Assembly: GCA_036745875.1 (NCBI GenBank)
Contig: DAIOFH010000103.1
Span: 1 to 13,899, forward strand
DNA: 13,899 bases
Direction of reading: 5' to 3'
DNA from: DAIOFH01 sp036745875
GTDB lineage: Bacteria > Planctomycetota > SZUA-567
The position numbers and the translations under genes were made by a program. The stretch's first letter is position 1; each line of letters opens with the position of its first letter. This document shows, piece after piece, positions 1 to 6,715 of the stretch. Under the pieces are notes generated by a model. The model did not search any database and was not told where the DNA came from. It saw only the letters and a program-made list of their open reading frames with translations.

Positions 1-66
1 GCCAAGGAGAATATATTATCCGCCTACAGCTATTGGCGCAAGGGCAATTTCCGGTTTATAGCATAA
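1..66 (+). CDS. C-terminal end of an unidentified protein (partial, cut by window edge)
   Basis: The first plus-strand frame is open from the left edge for 21 codons and ends at a TAA at 64-66. The visible tail is rich in aromatic and basic residues (AYSYWRKGNFRFI near the end), which looks like real protein rather than chance, but I do not recognise the family. It runs in the same direction as the patatin gene that starts 91 bases later, so it may be the gene upstream of that pair. With only 21 residues visible the call is tentative. Confidence 0.35.
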   Translation, partial: AKENILSAYSYWRKGNFRFIA

Positions 67-78
67 ATCCTTCCGCCC

Positions 79-92
79 GCTCTCAATAGAGC
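79..92 (+). terminator. Small stem-loop after the left-edge gene (weak terminator candidate)
   Basis: GCTCT and AGAGC form a perfect 5-bp stem around a CAAT loop, 12 bases after the stop at 64-66. No T-run follows, so it is a poor intrinsic terminator and may be only a small hairpin. Confidence 0.22.
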
Positions 93-122
93 AAGCCGCC
101 CGATCTTCAAGCGCCAGCGGTA

Positions 123-157
123 TTGCGCAAAACGGAGAAAAGTATATTATATTCTCC
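123..157 (+). promoter_or_regulatory. Candidate promoter and hairpin abutting the patatin start codon
   Basis: Seen: TTGCGC at 123-128 and TATTAT at 145-150 are separated by 16 bases and resemble -35 (3 of 6) and -10 (5 of 6) boxes. Transcription from this -10 would begin at about 157-158, on the ATG itself. The only Shine-Dalgarno-like run, GGAGA at 134-138, is 19 bases from the ATG, which is too far for normal use. The same interval holds a 6-bp inverted repeat, GGAGAA (134-139) and TTCTCC (152-157), ending exactly at the start codon. Inference: either the mRNA is leaderless, or transcription starts further upstream and the hairpin hides the purine-rich run. Confidence 0.35.
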
Positions 158-1051
158 ATGAAAAAGAACATAAAATCTTTTGGTCTCGCCCTTGGCGGCG
201 GGGGCAGCAGGGCATTTTTTCACCTTGGCGTGTTGGCGCGCCTGGAGCAGGCGGGAGTGAGACCGGCCTTTCTCTCCGGCTCCAGCATGGGCGCGGTCCT
301 CGGCGCGCTCTATGCCCAAAACCGCCACCAGGGAAAAACAATTCCCCATATCCTTGATTTTTTCAGAAAGTCGTCTCTTTTCGGTTCGCTGGTAAAACCC
401 ATAAGAAACGACGGGCTGGTCCGCCGCAGAGGAATGGCGGGAAGGTTTGCCAAAAAAGTCGCCACCGCCTCCGTCGCCACCACCATCTCCTTTACACGGG
501 GACTGCGGAAACTGCATCCGGTCAACAAGGCGATCGACCATTTTTTCCCCGATCCCGAACTTGATATGGACAGCCTTCCCCTGCCCTTCGGCATGAACGC
601 GCTCGATCTGACGAACGGGAAGGTCAGGAATTTCACGTCGGGCTCCCTGGCGCACGCGCTGAAGGCCGGAGTCGCCATCGGCCTCGTATTCAAACCCTAT
701 CGCTGGGAGGGGATCGAATACGCCGACGCCGCCCCGCTTGCCCCGGTCCCGGTCTCACTCTGCCGCCAGATGGGCGCGCGGGTGGTGTTGGCGGTGGATA
801 TCTGCGCTCCATTGGAAAAACCGCTCCATATGGACAGCGGCTTCGACGTCGTGCGTCGCATCATGTCGATCCAATCGGAAGAACTGAACAACCAGGAAAT
901 CGGCACAGCCGACCTCGTCCTGAAAACAGACGTCTCCGACATTTTCTGGGCCGACTTCAGCAAAATCGACGAGTTGTTCGAGCGTGGCCACACCCAGGCA
1001 AAAACAATACTCGATCCCCTGCGGGAAAAACTGTCAGGAGAAGTACAATGA
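158..1051 (+). CDS. Patatin-like phospholipase (RssA/NTE-type family)
   Basis: The 297-residue protein has the patatin fold signature: a glycine-rich oxyanion stretch GGGGSR at about 13-18, the nucleophile elbow GSSMG at 41-45 (Ser43), and the dyad aspartate at about Asp190 in YADAAPLAPVPV. Families of this type hydrolyse acyl esters of phospholipids or lysophospholipids with a Ser-Asp dyad. The usual Asp-Gly-Gly/Ala is Asp-Ala-Ala here, and the usual small-Pro-Gly before the dyad loop is replaced in VAIGLVFKP. The dyad residues are present, so it is probably active, but its substrate cannot be read from sequence. There is no clear signal peptide or membrane segment, so it is likely cytoplasmic. 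Its stop overlaps the next gene by four bases (ATGA), so the two should be translated together. The ATG lacks a well-placed ribosome site. Confidence 0.88.
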   Translation: MKKNIKSFGLALGGGGSRAFFHLGVLARLEQAGVRPAFLSGSSMGAVLGALYAQNRHQGKTIPHILDFFRKSSLFGSLVKPIRNDGLVRRRGMAGRFAKKVATASVATTISFTRGLRKLHPVNKAIDHFFPDPELDMDSLPLPFGMNALDLTNGKVRNFTSGSLAHALKAGVAIGLVFKPYRWEGIEYADAAPLAPVPVSLCRQMGARVVLAVDICAPLEKPLHMDSGFDVVRRIMSIQSEELNNQEIGTADLVLKTDVSDIFWADFSKIDELFERGHTQAKTILDPLREKLSGEVQ

Positions 1052-1620
1052 CCTACGTAGGGCGCGGCGGCGAAAAAATGGCATGGGGTCTCGACTGGGC
1101 CGGGCTTGACCCGACCGGCTGGACCTGTTGCGACCTCGGTTCCCATGTCGGCGGCTTCGTGGATGCGCTCCTCCAGGTTGGCGCGGCGAAAGTCTATTCC
1201 GTCGACACCTGTTACGGCACTTTCGCCTGGACGCTCAGGAACGACCCCAGGGTCGTCCTCAAGGAACGCACCAACGCCCTGCATGTCGAATTGCCGGAAA
1301 AAGTCGATCTCTGCACCTGCGATGTCGGCTGGACCCGCCAGTCCAAGGTCCTCCCGAAAGCCCTGAGCCTGGTCAAACCGGGCGGCTTTATCCTAAGCCT
1401 TCTTAAACCCCAGTACGAAGCGGAAAAAAACGAAATGACCAAAGGCAAGGGGCGGGTTCTCGACTCAGCCCTCGAACGTATAACCGCCGAAGCGAAAGAG
1501 ACGGCAGAATCGTTCGGCCTGCCGGTCAAAGGTCCCGCCCTCACCCCGTTCCTCGGCGGCAAAGGACATAATCCGGAATATTTCATTCTCATAGGACCAA
1601 CGAAAACAGCAAATGGTTAA
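1048..1620 (+). CDS. TlyA/FtsJ-type RNA methyltransferase lacking the S4 domain
   Basis: This 190-residue SAM-dependent methyltransferase starts directly at YVGRGGEKM, the motif that in TlyA follows the S4 RNA-binding domain. The SAM loop is DLGSHVGGF at about 29-37, followed by an acidic strand end (VYSVD). A Lys-Asp-Lys-Glu tetrad typical of FtsJ/TlyA 2'-O-methyltransferases can be placed at Lys10, Asp92 (CDVGW), Lys120 (LLKPQYE) and Glu177 (GHNPEYF). TlyA methylates 16S and 23S rRNA cytidines, but it carries an N-terminal S4 domain of about 60 residues that is absent here, and no upstream in-frame coding exists because the patatin gene occupies that sequence in another frame. Its target is therefore uncertain: rRNA is likely, another RNA possible. 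ATGA overlap with the patatin gene indicates translational coupling. It is convergent with the LacI-type gene. Confidence 0.85.
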   Translation: MTYVGRGGEKMAWGLDWAGLDPTGWTCCDLGSHVGGFVDALLQVGAAKVYSVDTCYGTFAWTLRNDPRVVLKERTNALHVELPEKVDLCTCDVGWTRQSKVLPKALSLVKPGGFILSLLKPQYEAEKNEMTKGKGRVLDSALERITAEAKETAESFGLPVKGPALTPFLGGKGHNPEYFILIGPTKTANG

Positions 1621-1622
1621 TA

Positions 1623-1636
1623 GGGATTTTCATCCC
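1623..1636 (+). terminator. Short hairpin after the methyltransferase stop (weak terminator candidate)
   Basis: GGGAT and ATCCC pair perfectly around a TTTC loop three bases after the TAA at 1618-1620. No T-run follows, so termination here would be weak. It sits in the 52-bp gap between two convergent genes, where some termination signal is expected. Confidence 0.28.
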
Positions 1637-1643
1637 GACCGTC

Positions 1644-1671
1644 ATTGGCCATCAACTATCGACTGTTAATT
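1644..1671. repeat. Degenerate 7-bp tandem repeat, convergent intergenic region
   Basis: Four consecutive heptamers read ATTGGCC, ATCAACT, ATCGACT and GTTAATT on the plus strand, consensus ATYRACT. The block fills the gap between the methyltransferase and the LacI-type gene and ends one base before the LacI stop. On the minus strand it contains AGTTGATGGCCAAT, which nearly matches AGTTGATGGTTAAT in the rnfB-rnfC gap, so the two blocks belong to the same repeat type in the same orientation. Confidence 0.6.
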
Positions 1672-1672
1672 A

Positions 1673-2674
1673 TTATGCGGGCGCTGGTCCCGTGGATTCG
1701 CGTACTTTGAGTTCGGGCGCGAGTATGATGTCGTCGCCGGATTCGTCGTCGCCGGAAAGAAGGATCTTGAGTGCTTTACGGGCTATTTCCTCGAATGGCT
1801 GCCGGATCGTGGTCAGTGGCGGGAACATATACGAGCTTTGGCGCACGTCGTCGGTGCCGATGACGGAAAGGTCGCGCGGGATGGAGAGGCCATCGGCCAT
1901 CGCCTCCTGCATTGCGCCGAAGGCGAGAATGTCATTGGTGCAATATACCGCCGTCGGCCGCGACTTTTTGCCTTTGAGCAAAAGCTTCCGCACCGCCACG
2001 CGGCCGTCGGAAATGCTTGGCCCGGCGACGAGCACGGAAGACGGGGGTACCTTGACGCCGTGCTCCGCCGCTTCCTCGACAAACGCCTTCGAGCGCCTGA
2101 TAAACGGCAGCATCTCCCGGTTTTCCATGATGCATGCGAGGCGGGTATGGCCGTTTTCGATAAAGTGCCGCGCCGCCAGCCTGCCGATCATGTCGTTGTC
2201 CACCATGACTGTCCGTCGGTGATCGGATTCGCTGGCTTTTTCCAGGATCAGCATGCGCAGCTTTTTCCCGCCTGTTCCGGGGAGGATTGATTCCTTTATC
2301 GAACTGCGGCAGACAAATACGCCATCGACAAGGCGGCCGGACAACAACTTCAGATAATGGTCTTCGGAACTGTGTTTGCCGTCGGTGTTACAGAGGATCA
2401 GGCTATAGCCGGCGGAACTGGCTTCCGCTTCCATGTATTTGGCGAGGGTGGAGTAAAACGGGTTTTCGATATCGGGGACCAGGAGCCCGAGGAGTTTGGC
2501 GCTTTGACGCTTGAGGGAGCGCGCAGCAAGGTTCGGGTTATAGCCGAGACGTTTGACAGCCCATTCGATTTTGCGGCGCGTTTCTTCCGAAACGACATCG
2601 AGATTGTTGACCACCCTGCTGACGGTCGCAATGGATACACCAGCCAGTTTCGCCACGTCTTTTATCGACGGCAT
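1673..2674 (-). CDS. LacI-family transcriptional repressor
   Basis: The 333-residue protein has the standard LacI/GalR length and layout. Residues 3-24 (IKDVAKLAGVSIATVSRVV) are the helix-turn-helix, residues about 46-58 form the hinge (NLAARSLKRQ), and the rest is a periplasmic-binding-protein-like effector domain that opens LGLLVPDIENPFY and later has the family markers TAVYCTNDILAFGAM and LSVIGTDD. Such proteins bind a palindromic operator as dimers and release it or tighten on it with a sugar or other small ligand; the ligand cannot be inferred. No transporter or glycosidase gene adjoins it, so it looks like an orphan regulator or a controller of distant genes. A palindrome overlaps its promoter, which suggests autorepression. 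No strong ribosome site precedes the ATG, but the start matches the family N-terminus. Confidence 0.93.
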   Translation of the reverse strand: MPSIKDVAKLAGVSIATVSRVVNNLDVVSEETRRKIEWAVKRLGYNPNLAARSLKRQSAKLLGLLVPDIENPFYSTLAKYMEAEASSAGYSLILCNTDGKHSSEDHYLKLLSGRLVDGVFVCRSSIKESILPGTGGKKLRMLILEKASESDHRRTVMVDNDMIGRLAARHFIENGHTRLACIMENREMLPFIRRSKAFVEEAAEHGVKVPPSSVLVAGPSISDGRVAVRKLLLKGKKSRPTAVYCTNDILAFGAMQEAMADGLSIPRDLSVIGTDDVRQSSYMFPPLTTIRQPFEEIARKALKILLSGDDESGDDIILAPELKVRESTGPAPA

Positions 2675-2712
2675 GGTGTCTTTTTTCTCTCGGCAAGATA
2701 TGGTTGGCGATC

Positions 2713-2730
2713 ATTGTAAATGTTTACAAT
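2713..2730. promoter_or_regulatory. 18-bp palindromic operator, probable LacI-family autoregulatory site
   Basis: ATTGTAAA and TTTACAAT form perfect 8-bp arms around a central TG. Size and symmetry fit LacI/GalR operators, which are typically 14-20 bp palindromes with a central pyrimidine-purine step. Its place on the promoter of the regulator itself implies that the protein represses its own transcription. I saw no second copy elsewhere in the window, so other targets would lie outside it. Confidence 0.62.
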
Positions 2731-2741
2731 CAACAAGCCAA
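2713..2741 (-). promoter_or_regulatory. Promoter of the LacI-type gene
   Basis: On the minus strand TTGGCT (plus 2736-2741, 4 of 6 against the -35 consensus) and TACAAT (plus 2713-2718, 5 of 6 against the -10) are separated by exactly 17 bases. The -10 end lies 38 bases upstream of the LacI start codon. The 18-bp palindrome at 2713-2730 covers the -10 box and most of the spacer. Confidence 0.5.
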
Positions 2742-2765
2742 AAAAAAGAACTCCGTCCGGGATGG
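2740..2765 (-). terminator. Possible terminator of the GGDEF-hydrolase-ACT operon
   Basis: Downstream of the ACT gene the minus strand has a small imperfect stem (CCATC and GACGG around CCG, one mismatch; plus 2753-2765), then AGTTC and eight T residues (plus 2740-2747). The T-run is good but the stem is short, so this is a weak call. It adjoins the -35 box of the LacI-type gene. Confidence 0.28.
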
Positions 2766-2807
2766 CCTTCTGAAGCCCTTCAATAACATAATACCCCGAG
2801 AGATGAT

Positions 2808-3248
2808 TTAGTCAAGTACGTTTTCCTTCATACCAAGACCGGCAATCGCGTCCCGCGCCTTCCCCACATCCTCGTCTTTCACCAGCAAATAATCGCAGGA
2901 GTAAGCGGAAAGGGCCAGGACATTCACGCCTTTTTTGGCGACAGCCCCGGTAATCGCCGCGATAAAGCCGACGCCCTCGAACGGCACATGCAGGAGGAAG
3001 CGGATCAGGCGGTAGCTGCCGAAGACGGCAAAACCGCTTTCAAGTGGTATTTCAGGCAGTTTTTCATTTTCTATATACAGGGTGAACTCATCGATGCCGG
3101 GATCGTAAATCGCCGCGAAACAGCTTTTTCTGAGGGCGTCAGTGCCGAGACAGGTGAGATCCGCGGTCCTGACGACGGAATAAAGCTGTTCCGGGATGGC
3201 AAAGGTCGTACCGGCGAGCTGGTCTTCAAGCGAAGTGGCGTTAGTCAT
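2808..3248 (-). CDS. ACT-domain protein (COG3603/CASTOR-like ACT family)
   Basis: From the ATG at 3248 the protein has 146 residues; an open frame continues upstream, but this is the only nearby ATG and it overlaps the end of the hydrolase gene by eight bases, the arrangement seen in coupled genes. The N-terminal half (about 15-80) is a small alpha/beta region with IDEFTLYIENEKLPEIP. The C-terminal half (about 84-140) looks like an ACT domain: FEGVGFIAAITGAVAKKGVNV followed by LSAYSCDYLLVKDEDVGKA, as in stand-alone ACT proteins. ACT domains bind amino acids or similar small ligands and regulate partners; no catalytic domain is attached. Co-translation with a hydrolase and a diguanylate cyclase suggests a ligand-sensing accessory, but that is inference. 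Confidence 0.75.
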   Translation of the reverse strand: MTNATSLEDQLAGTTFAIPEQLYSVVRTADLTCLGTDALRKSCFAAIYDPGIDEFTLYIENEKLPEIPLESGFAVFGSYRLIRFLLHVPFEGVGFIAAITGAVAKKGVNVLALSAYSCDYLLVKDEDVGKARDAIAGLGMKENVLD

Positions 3249-4227
3249 GGCGAGCTTCCAATGCTGTGTTGAAAAATACCTGCAAGGATTTGCCGATTTC
3301 CACATGCAACGCGTCGCGATAGATTCCCGGCGCGTCCTGATAAAATTCGGGATATTTTCTCCTGAGCGCTTCCTTGACAGGTGCGATAAAGACATAGTGG
3401 TCGCCGGGAGTGGTCACGACATCCACCGGGCCGGAGGCATTTTTGGCTACGGAGTCGGCGTTCCAAGGGTTTTTGGTAATGGATTCGTCTTCCGCACGGT
3501 AGATTCTGAGCGGCACGGTTATTTTCGCAAGGGTCTGAGGCTCGAAAAGCATGGCGAACGGCGCCATCAGGACGGCAGCCTTGATGCGCGGGTCGTAAAT
3601 CTTTCCCCAATCCGCATCACCGGGGCTGGCGGGGTCGGTGTCGTCTCCGAGGGGACAGACGGCTGTCGGATCGGGATTGGCCTGGCAATACAGCTTCCAG
3701 CGCGAATAATCCGGGACGGCGCCGAGGAGGGTCAATACCGTATATCCGCCGGCGGAAAACCCGAGCGCACCCACCCTGCCGGGATCGATGCATTCCTTCA
3801 GCGCCGGATGCGAAAGGACGACATCCAGGCCTTTCTTGAGCTGTCGTGGCCGGTCCAGCAGCTGTTCCCGGCTGGCGAGGCCGCGCTGCTGGTCGTGGCT
3901 GTCGCCGAGGTGCCGCACCGCGCCGACGACATAACCGTTCCTCGCCAGGTGCTCCGCCCAGTCATGATGGTTGATGTCGCTGCCGCCGCTGCCGTGGGAA
4001 ATCATGATCACGCCGAAACGGCCTCTGGCCGGTTTTCCGTCCCTGGCGAAAGATAGATCGTAGATGCCGTCCCTGCGTTTCTTCTCCTGATCGCGGGAGG
4101 GATACCAGATAGATAGCGGCAGGCGTTTCCCCGACGCCGACTCGTAGGTCAGGCGGGTCATGGCGGCTGTGTAGGGGGTATCCTGGGGAAACCGGCCGGA
4201 GATACGGGCGGAATGCGGATGAGTCAT
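3241..4227 (-). CDS. Alpha/beta hydrolase, dienelactone hydrolase / PAF-acetylhydrolase-like
   Basis: The 328-residue protein shows an alpha/beta-hydrolase core: an oxyanion loop VIMISHGSGG at about 73-82, the nucleophile elbow GFSAGG at 156-161 (Ser158), a likely acid at Asp247 (RAEDES) and a likely base at His277 (GDHYVF). Order and spacing fit a catalytic triad of the predicted dienelactone hydrolase group (COG4188), which also resembles platelet-activating-factor acetylhydrolase. The substrate is unknown; an ester or lactone is likely. No convincing signal peptide is present, although members of this group are often exported. A later in-frame Met at residue 23 is an alternative start, but the chosen ATG overlaps the cyclase stop by four bases (ATGA), which favours it. 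It is the middle gene of an overlapping three-gene operon. Confidence 0.82.
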   Translation of the reverse strand: MTHPHSARISGRFPQDTPYTAAMTRLTYESASGKRLPLSIWYPSRDQEKKRRDGIYDLSFARDGKPARGRFGVIMISHGSGGSDINHHDWAEHLARNGYVVGAVRHLGDSHDQQRGLASREQLLDRPRQLKKGLDVVLSHPALKECIDPGRVGALGFSAGGYTVLTLLGAVPDYSRWKLYCQANPDPTAVCPLGDDTDPASPGDADWGKIYDPRIKAAVLMAPFAMLFEPQTLAKITVPLRIYRAEDESITKNPWNADSVAKNASGPVDVVTTPGDHYVFIAPVKEALRRKYPEFYQDAPGIYRDALHVEIGKSLQVFFNTALEARHD

Positions 4228-5552
4228 ACTTTCCGCTTGTCCGCCAATTGCTCGGAACCTAGAGCTGCGACCCTGTTTCGGCCGGCTTTCTTGGCCTGGT
4301 ACAATGCCGAATCCGCCCGGTCAATCAGCTGGTTGTAGCCTTCGCCCGGAATATATTCGGCAACGCCGATGGAACAGGTGACATGCAACTCCTGCCCCTC
4401 GAACGCCACCATGTGCTCCTCGACCTCCCTCCTGATCCTTTCACAGACGAAGAGGGCCTGGTCGATACGGGTATAGGGCATGACGATGACGAACTCCTCT
4501 CCGCCGTAGCGAGCCGGAATGTCGACATTTTTACGGATGGATTGCTTGAGGATTTCGCCCATTTCAGCAAGCACCCGGTCGCCGCCGAGGTGGCCGTAAA
4601 TATCGTTGAAGCGCTTGAAATTATCGATATCCAGCATGATCAGGGACAGCGGCTGGTGGTTCCTGTTCGTGTGAGCGATGGCTTTTTCCACCTCCGACAT
4701 GAACTGGCGGCGGTTGTTGATGCCGGTAAGGACGTCAGTCGTGGCCATGCGGTTCAATTGCTGCACCAGGCGGGCGTTGTACAGGCTCGAAGACAGCAGG
4801 TCCACAAACATCATGGAAATTTCGGCTTCCTTTTCAGTTAGCCGCACTTCCGGCTTGCCGAGGACCAGGCCGCCAAGGACGATTTTTTCCTCGTTCTGGC
4901 TCCTGCTGACCAGGGGGAAGACGATGGCTGTGTCGCCAAGCACTTCATACCATTCCCCGGGCGCCTTGTACATGGTCAAGTATTCACTGCCGGAGTCGAT
5001 CTTATAGCTGCCATGGACATACTCGATGAGGAAAGGGTCCTCCCTGATGCGGAAAAGGTTGGCGAGAAAATGCCCATCCCCCCTACCCACGGAAATGACC
5101 TGCGCACCGGCGATGGGTTGGGTGGAATGATAAAGGGTGAATTCGCCCTTGACCTGGTCGTAAAGATAAAAAGCGGCGAAATGGCAGCCAAGATAGCGCG
5201 GCAGGTCGTTTGTCGCCAGGTCGGCGATGGTGTCCAAGTCCGAAGCGTTAAGATAGTGCGCCAGCTGCGCGACGCGCGCCAGCCGTAACAAATAGTCGTT
5301 CGCTTCTTTGAGCTCCCAGGTAAGGACCTTGATGTCGCCGTTCAGCTGGGTGCAGGTTTTCTGCAGGTTGAGGCAATGCCCGACAAGCGTTTCCACACTC
5401 TGCTCGCTCAACTCCTCTTCGGTGAGGATGGGAGGCATTTCCACCTGGTCGCCACCCTGTGGATCGTCGCCCATGCCCCAGTTGTCCGCTTCGGTGCGCA
5501 TGAGGAAAACTGTATCGCTTGGTTTCGGTTTTTTCTCTTTCGATTCTTCCAT
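4224..5552 (-). CDS. GGDEF diguanylate cyclase with GAF-like sensor region
   Basis: From the ATG at 5552 the protein has 442 residues; a GTG six bases upstream is possible but too close to the AGGA ribosome site, so the ATG is preferred. The N-terminus is acidic and polar (1-50), then comes a probable coiled coil (about 50-95), a GAF-like sensor region (about 95-260) and the GGDEF domain (about 265-430). The signature GGEEF lies at about 350-354, with the metal and substrate context MLDIDNFK near 306-313 and DVLTGINNRRQF near 272-284. The cyclase should make c-di-GMP from two GTP. The inhibitory-site motif, normally RxxD five residues before GGEEF, reads KNVD, so product feedback may be weakened. 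No membrane segment is visible, so it is likely a cytosolic sensor. It heads the operon with the hydrolase and the ACT protein. Confidence 0.92.
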   Translation of the reverse strand: MEESKEKKPKPSDTVFLMRTEADNWGMGDDPQGGDQVEMPPILTEEELSEQSVETLVGHCLNLQKTCTQLNGDIKVLTWELKEANDYLLRLARVAQLAHYLNASDLDTIADLATNDLPRYLGCHFAAFYLYDQVKGEFTLYHSTQPIAGAQVISVGRGDGHFLANLFRIREDPFLIEYVHGSYKIDSGSEYLTMYKAPGEWYEVLGDTAIVFPLVSRSQNEEKIVLGGLVLGKPEVRLTEKEAEISMMFVDLLSSSLYNARLVQQLNRMATTDVLTGINNRRQFMSEVEKAIAHTNRNHQPLSLIMLDIDNFKRFNDIYGHLGGDRVLAEMGEILKQSIRKNVDIPARYGGEEFVIVMPYTRIDQALFVCERIRREVEEHMVAFEGQELHVTCSIGVAEYIPGEGYNQLIDRADSALYQAKKAGRNRVAALGSEQLADKRKV

Positions 5553-5651
5553 GAACACAAATCCTAAACCACTTTATTTATCCTTTTCACTAAGACTGAA
5601 CCACGTCTCCCCCTCGTTTTTACCACAAATGCAGCGGTGTTTCGTTCTCGG

Positions 5652-6632
5652 TTAGTAGCCATGCGGATGGGATGTATGCCACCTCCAGGCGGAATCGACG
5701 ATATTGTCGATGTCGGACATTGTGGCCTTCCATGCGAGCGTTTCCTTCGCCCGTGCGGGATCGGCAACCAGCCGAGCCGGGTCGCCGGGCCTGCGGGGCA
5801 TGATGTCCGCAGGAATGGCGTGGCCTGTCACTTTGCGGGCGCAGTCGATAATTTCCTTCACCGAATAGCCGTTGCCGGTACCCAGGTTGAATGCGCCGGA
5901 TTCGCCGCCGTTGGCGAGATATTCCATGGCCTTGACGTGGGCAAGCGCGAGGTCCCACACATGGATATAGTCCCGTATGCAGGTCCCGTCCGGCGTGTCG
6001 TAATCGTCCCCGTAGATGGAGATTGCCTTGCGCTGTCCGAGAGGCACCTGGAGGATAAGGGGAATCAGGTGCGACTCCGGCTTGTGTGCTTCGCCGATAC
6101 GTCCCGAAGGATGCGCGCCACAGGCGTTGAAGTAACGCAGGGCCGAATAGCGGAAATCCGTCAGCCGCGACAGCCATTCGCAGGTCTGTTCGACCATCAG
6201 TTTGGAATGGCCGTAGACGTTGATTGGCTGTTTGGGCTCGGATTCCGTGATGGGAACGTGTTGAGGTTGCCCGTAGACGGCAGCGGTCGAACTGAAAATA
6301 AAGATATTGACGCCGTTTTCCTGGATGGTCTTCAGGAGGGACATAACGGCCATCGTATTGTTGGAAAAATATTTCACCGGTTCGGCCATGCTCTCGCCGA
6401 CTTCGATGAACGCGGCGAAATGCATGACCGCGTCGATGTTGAACTGGCGGCAGACCCTGGACACCAAATCGTGGTCCATGACGTTGCCGTGAATCAGTTC
6501 CGCCTCGGAGACAGACTCGGGATGCCCTTTTTCCAGGGAATCCAGGACTATCGGCGTGTGGCCCGCTTCCGCAAGCGCCATCACCGCATGAGAGCCAATA
6601 TACCCCGCACCGCCGGTCACAAGAACATTCAT
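5652..6632 (-). CDS. galE: UDP-glucose 4-epimerase
   Basis: The protein interconverts UDP-glucose and UDP-galactose with a bound NAD, supplying galactose for envelope polysaccharides. From the ATG at 6632 it has 326 residues, the normal GalE length. The start is set by AAGGAG seven bases upstream and because the protein then opens directly with the Rossmann motif MNVLVTGGAGYIGSH; twelve extra codons are open upstream but are not family-like. The short-chain dehydrogenase catalytic residues are visible: Ser115 region (SSTAAVYG) and Tyr140-xxx-Lys144 (YGHSK). Other GalE markers are DSLEKGH, HFAAFIEVGES and ALRYFNACGAHP. It lies 128 bp downstream of lysA and 99 bp upstream of the cyclase gene, with no clear terminator on either side, so some read-through is possible. 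A longer antisense open frame across it is a shadow. Confidence 0.94.
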   Translation of the reverse strand: MNVLVTGGAGYIGSHAVMALAEAGHTPIVLDSLEKGHPESVSEAELIHGNVMDHDLVSRVCRQFNIDAVMHFAAFIEVGESMAEPVKYFSNNTMAVMSLLKTIQENGVNIFIFSSTAAVYGQPQHVPITESEPKQPINVYGHSKLMVEQTCEWLSRLTDFRYSALRYFNACGAHPSGRIGEAHKPESHLIPLILQVPLGQRKAISIYGDDYDTPDGTCIRDYIHVWDLALAHVKAMEYLANGGESGAFNLGTGNGYSVKEIIDCARKVTGHAIPADIMPRRPGDPARLVADPARAKETLAWKATMSDIDNIVDSAWRWHTSHPHGY

Positions 6633-6715
6633 CGCGTAGCTCCTTTTCCGATATGCAGACGAATTCATGACGGAGGAATTTTTACCGTTGCCTTAACCAG
6701 GTTTAATTTGGGTGA

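Noticed and set aside
3196..4056. A 286-codon plus-strand open frame across the hydrolase gene
   Set aside because: It lies opposite a hydrolase with intact triad motifs that overlaps its neighbours by 4 and 8 bases; the antisense product shows no recognisable domain.
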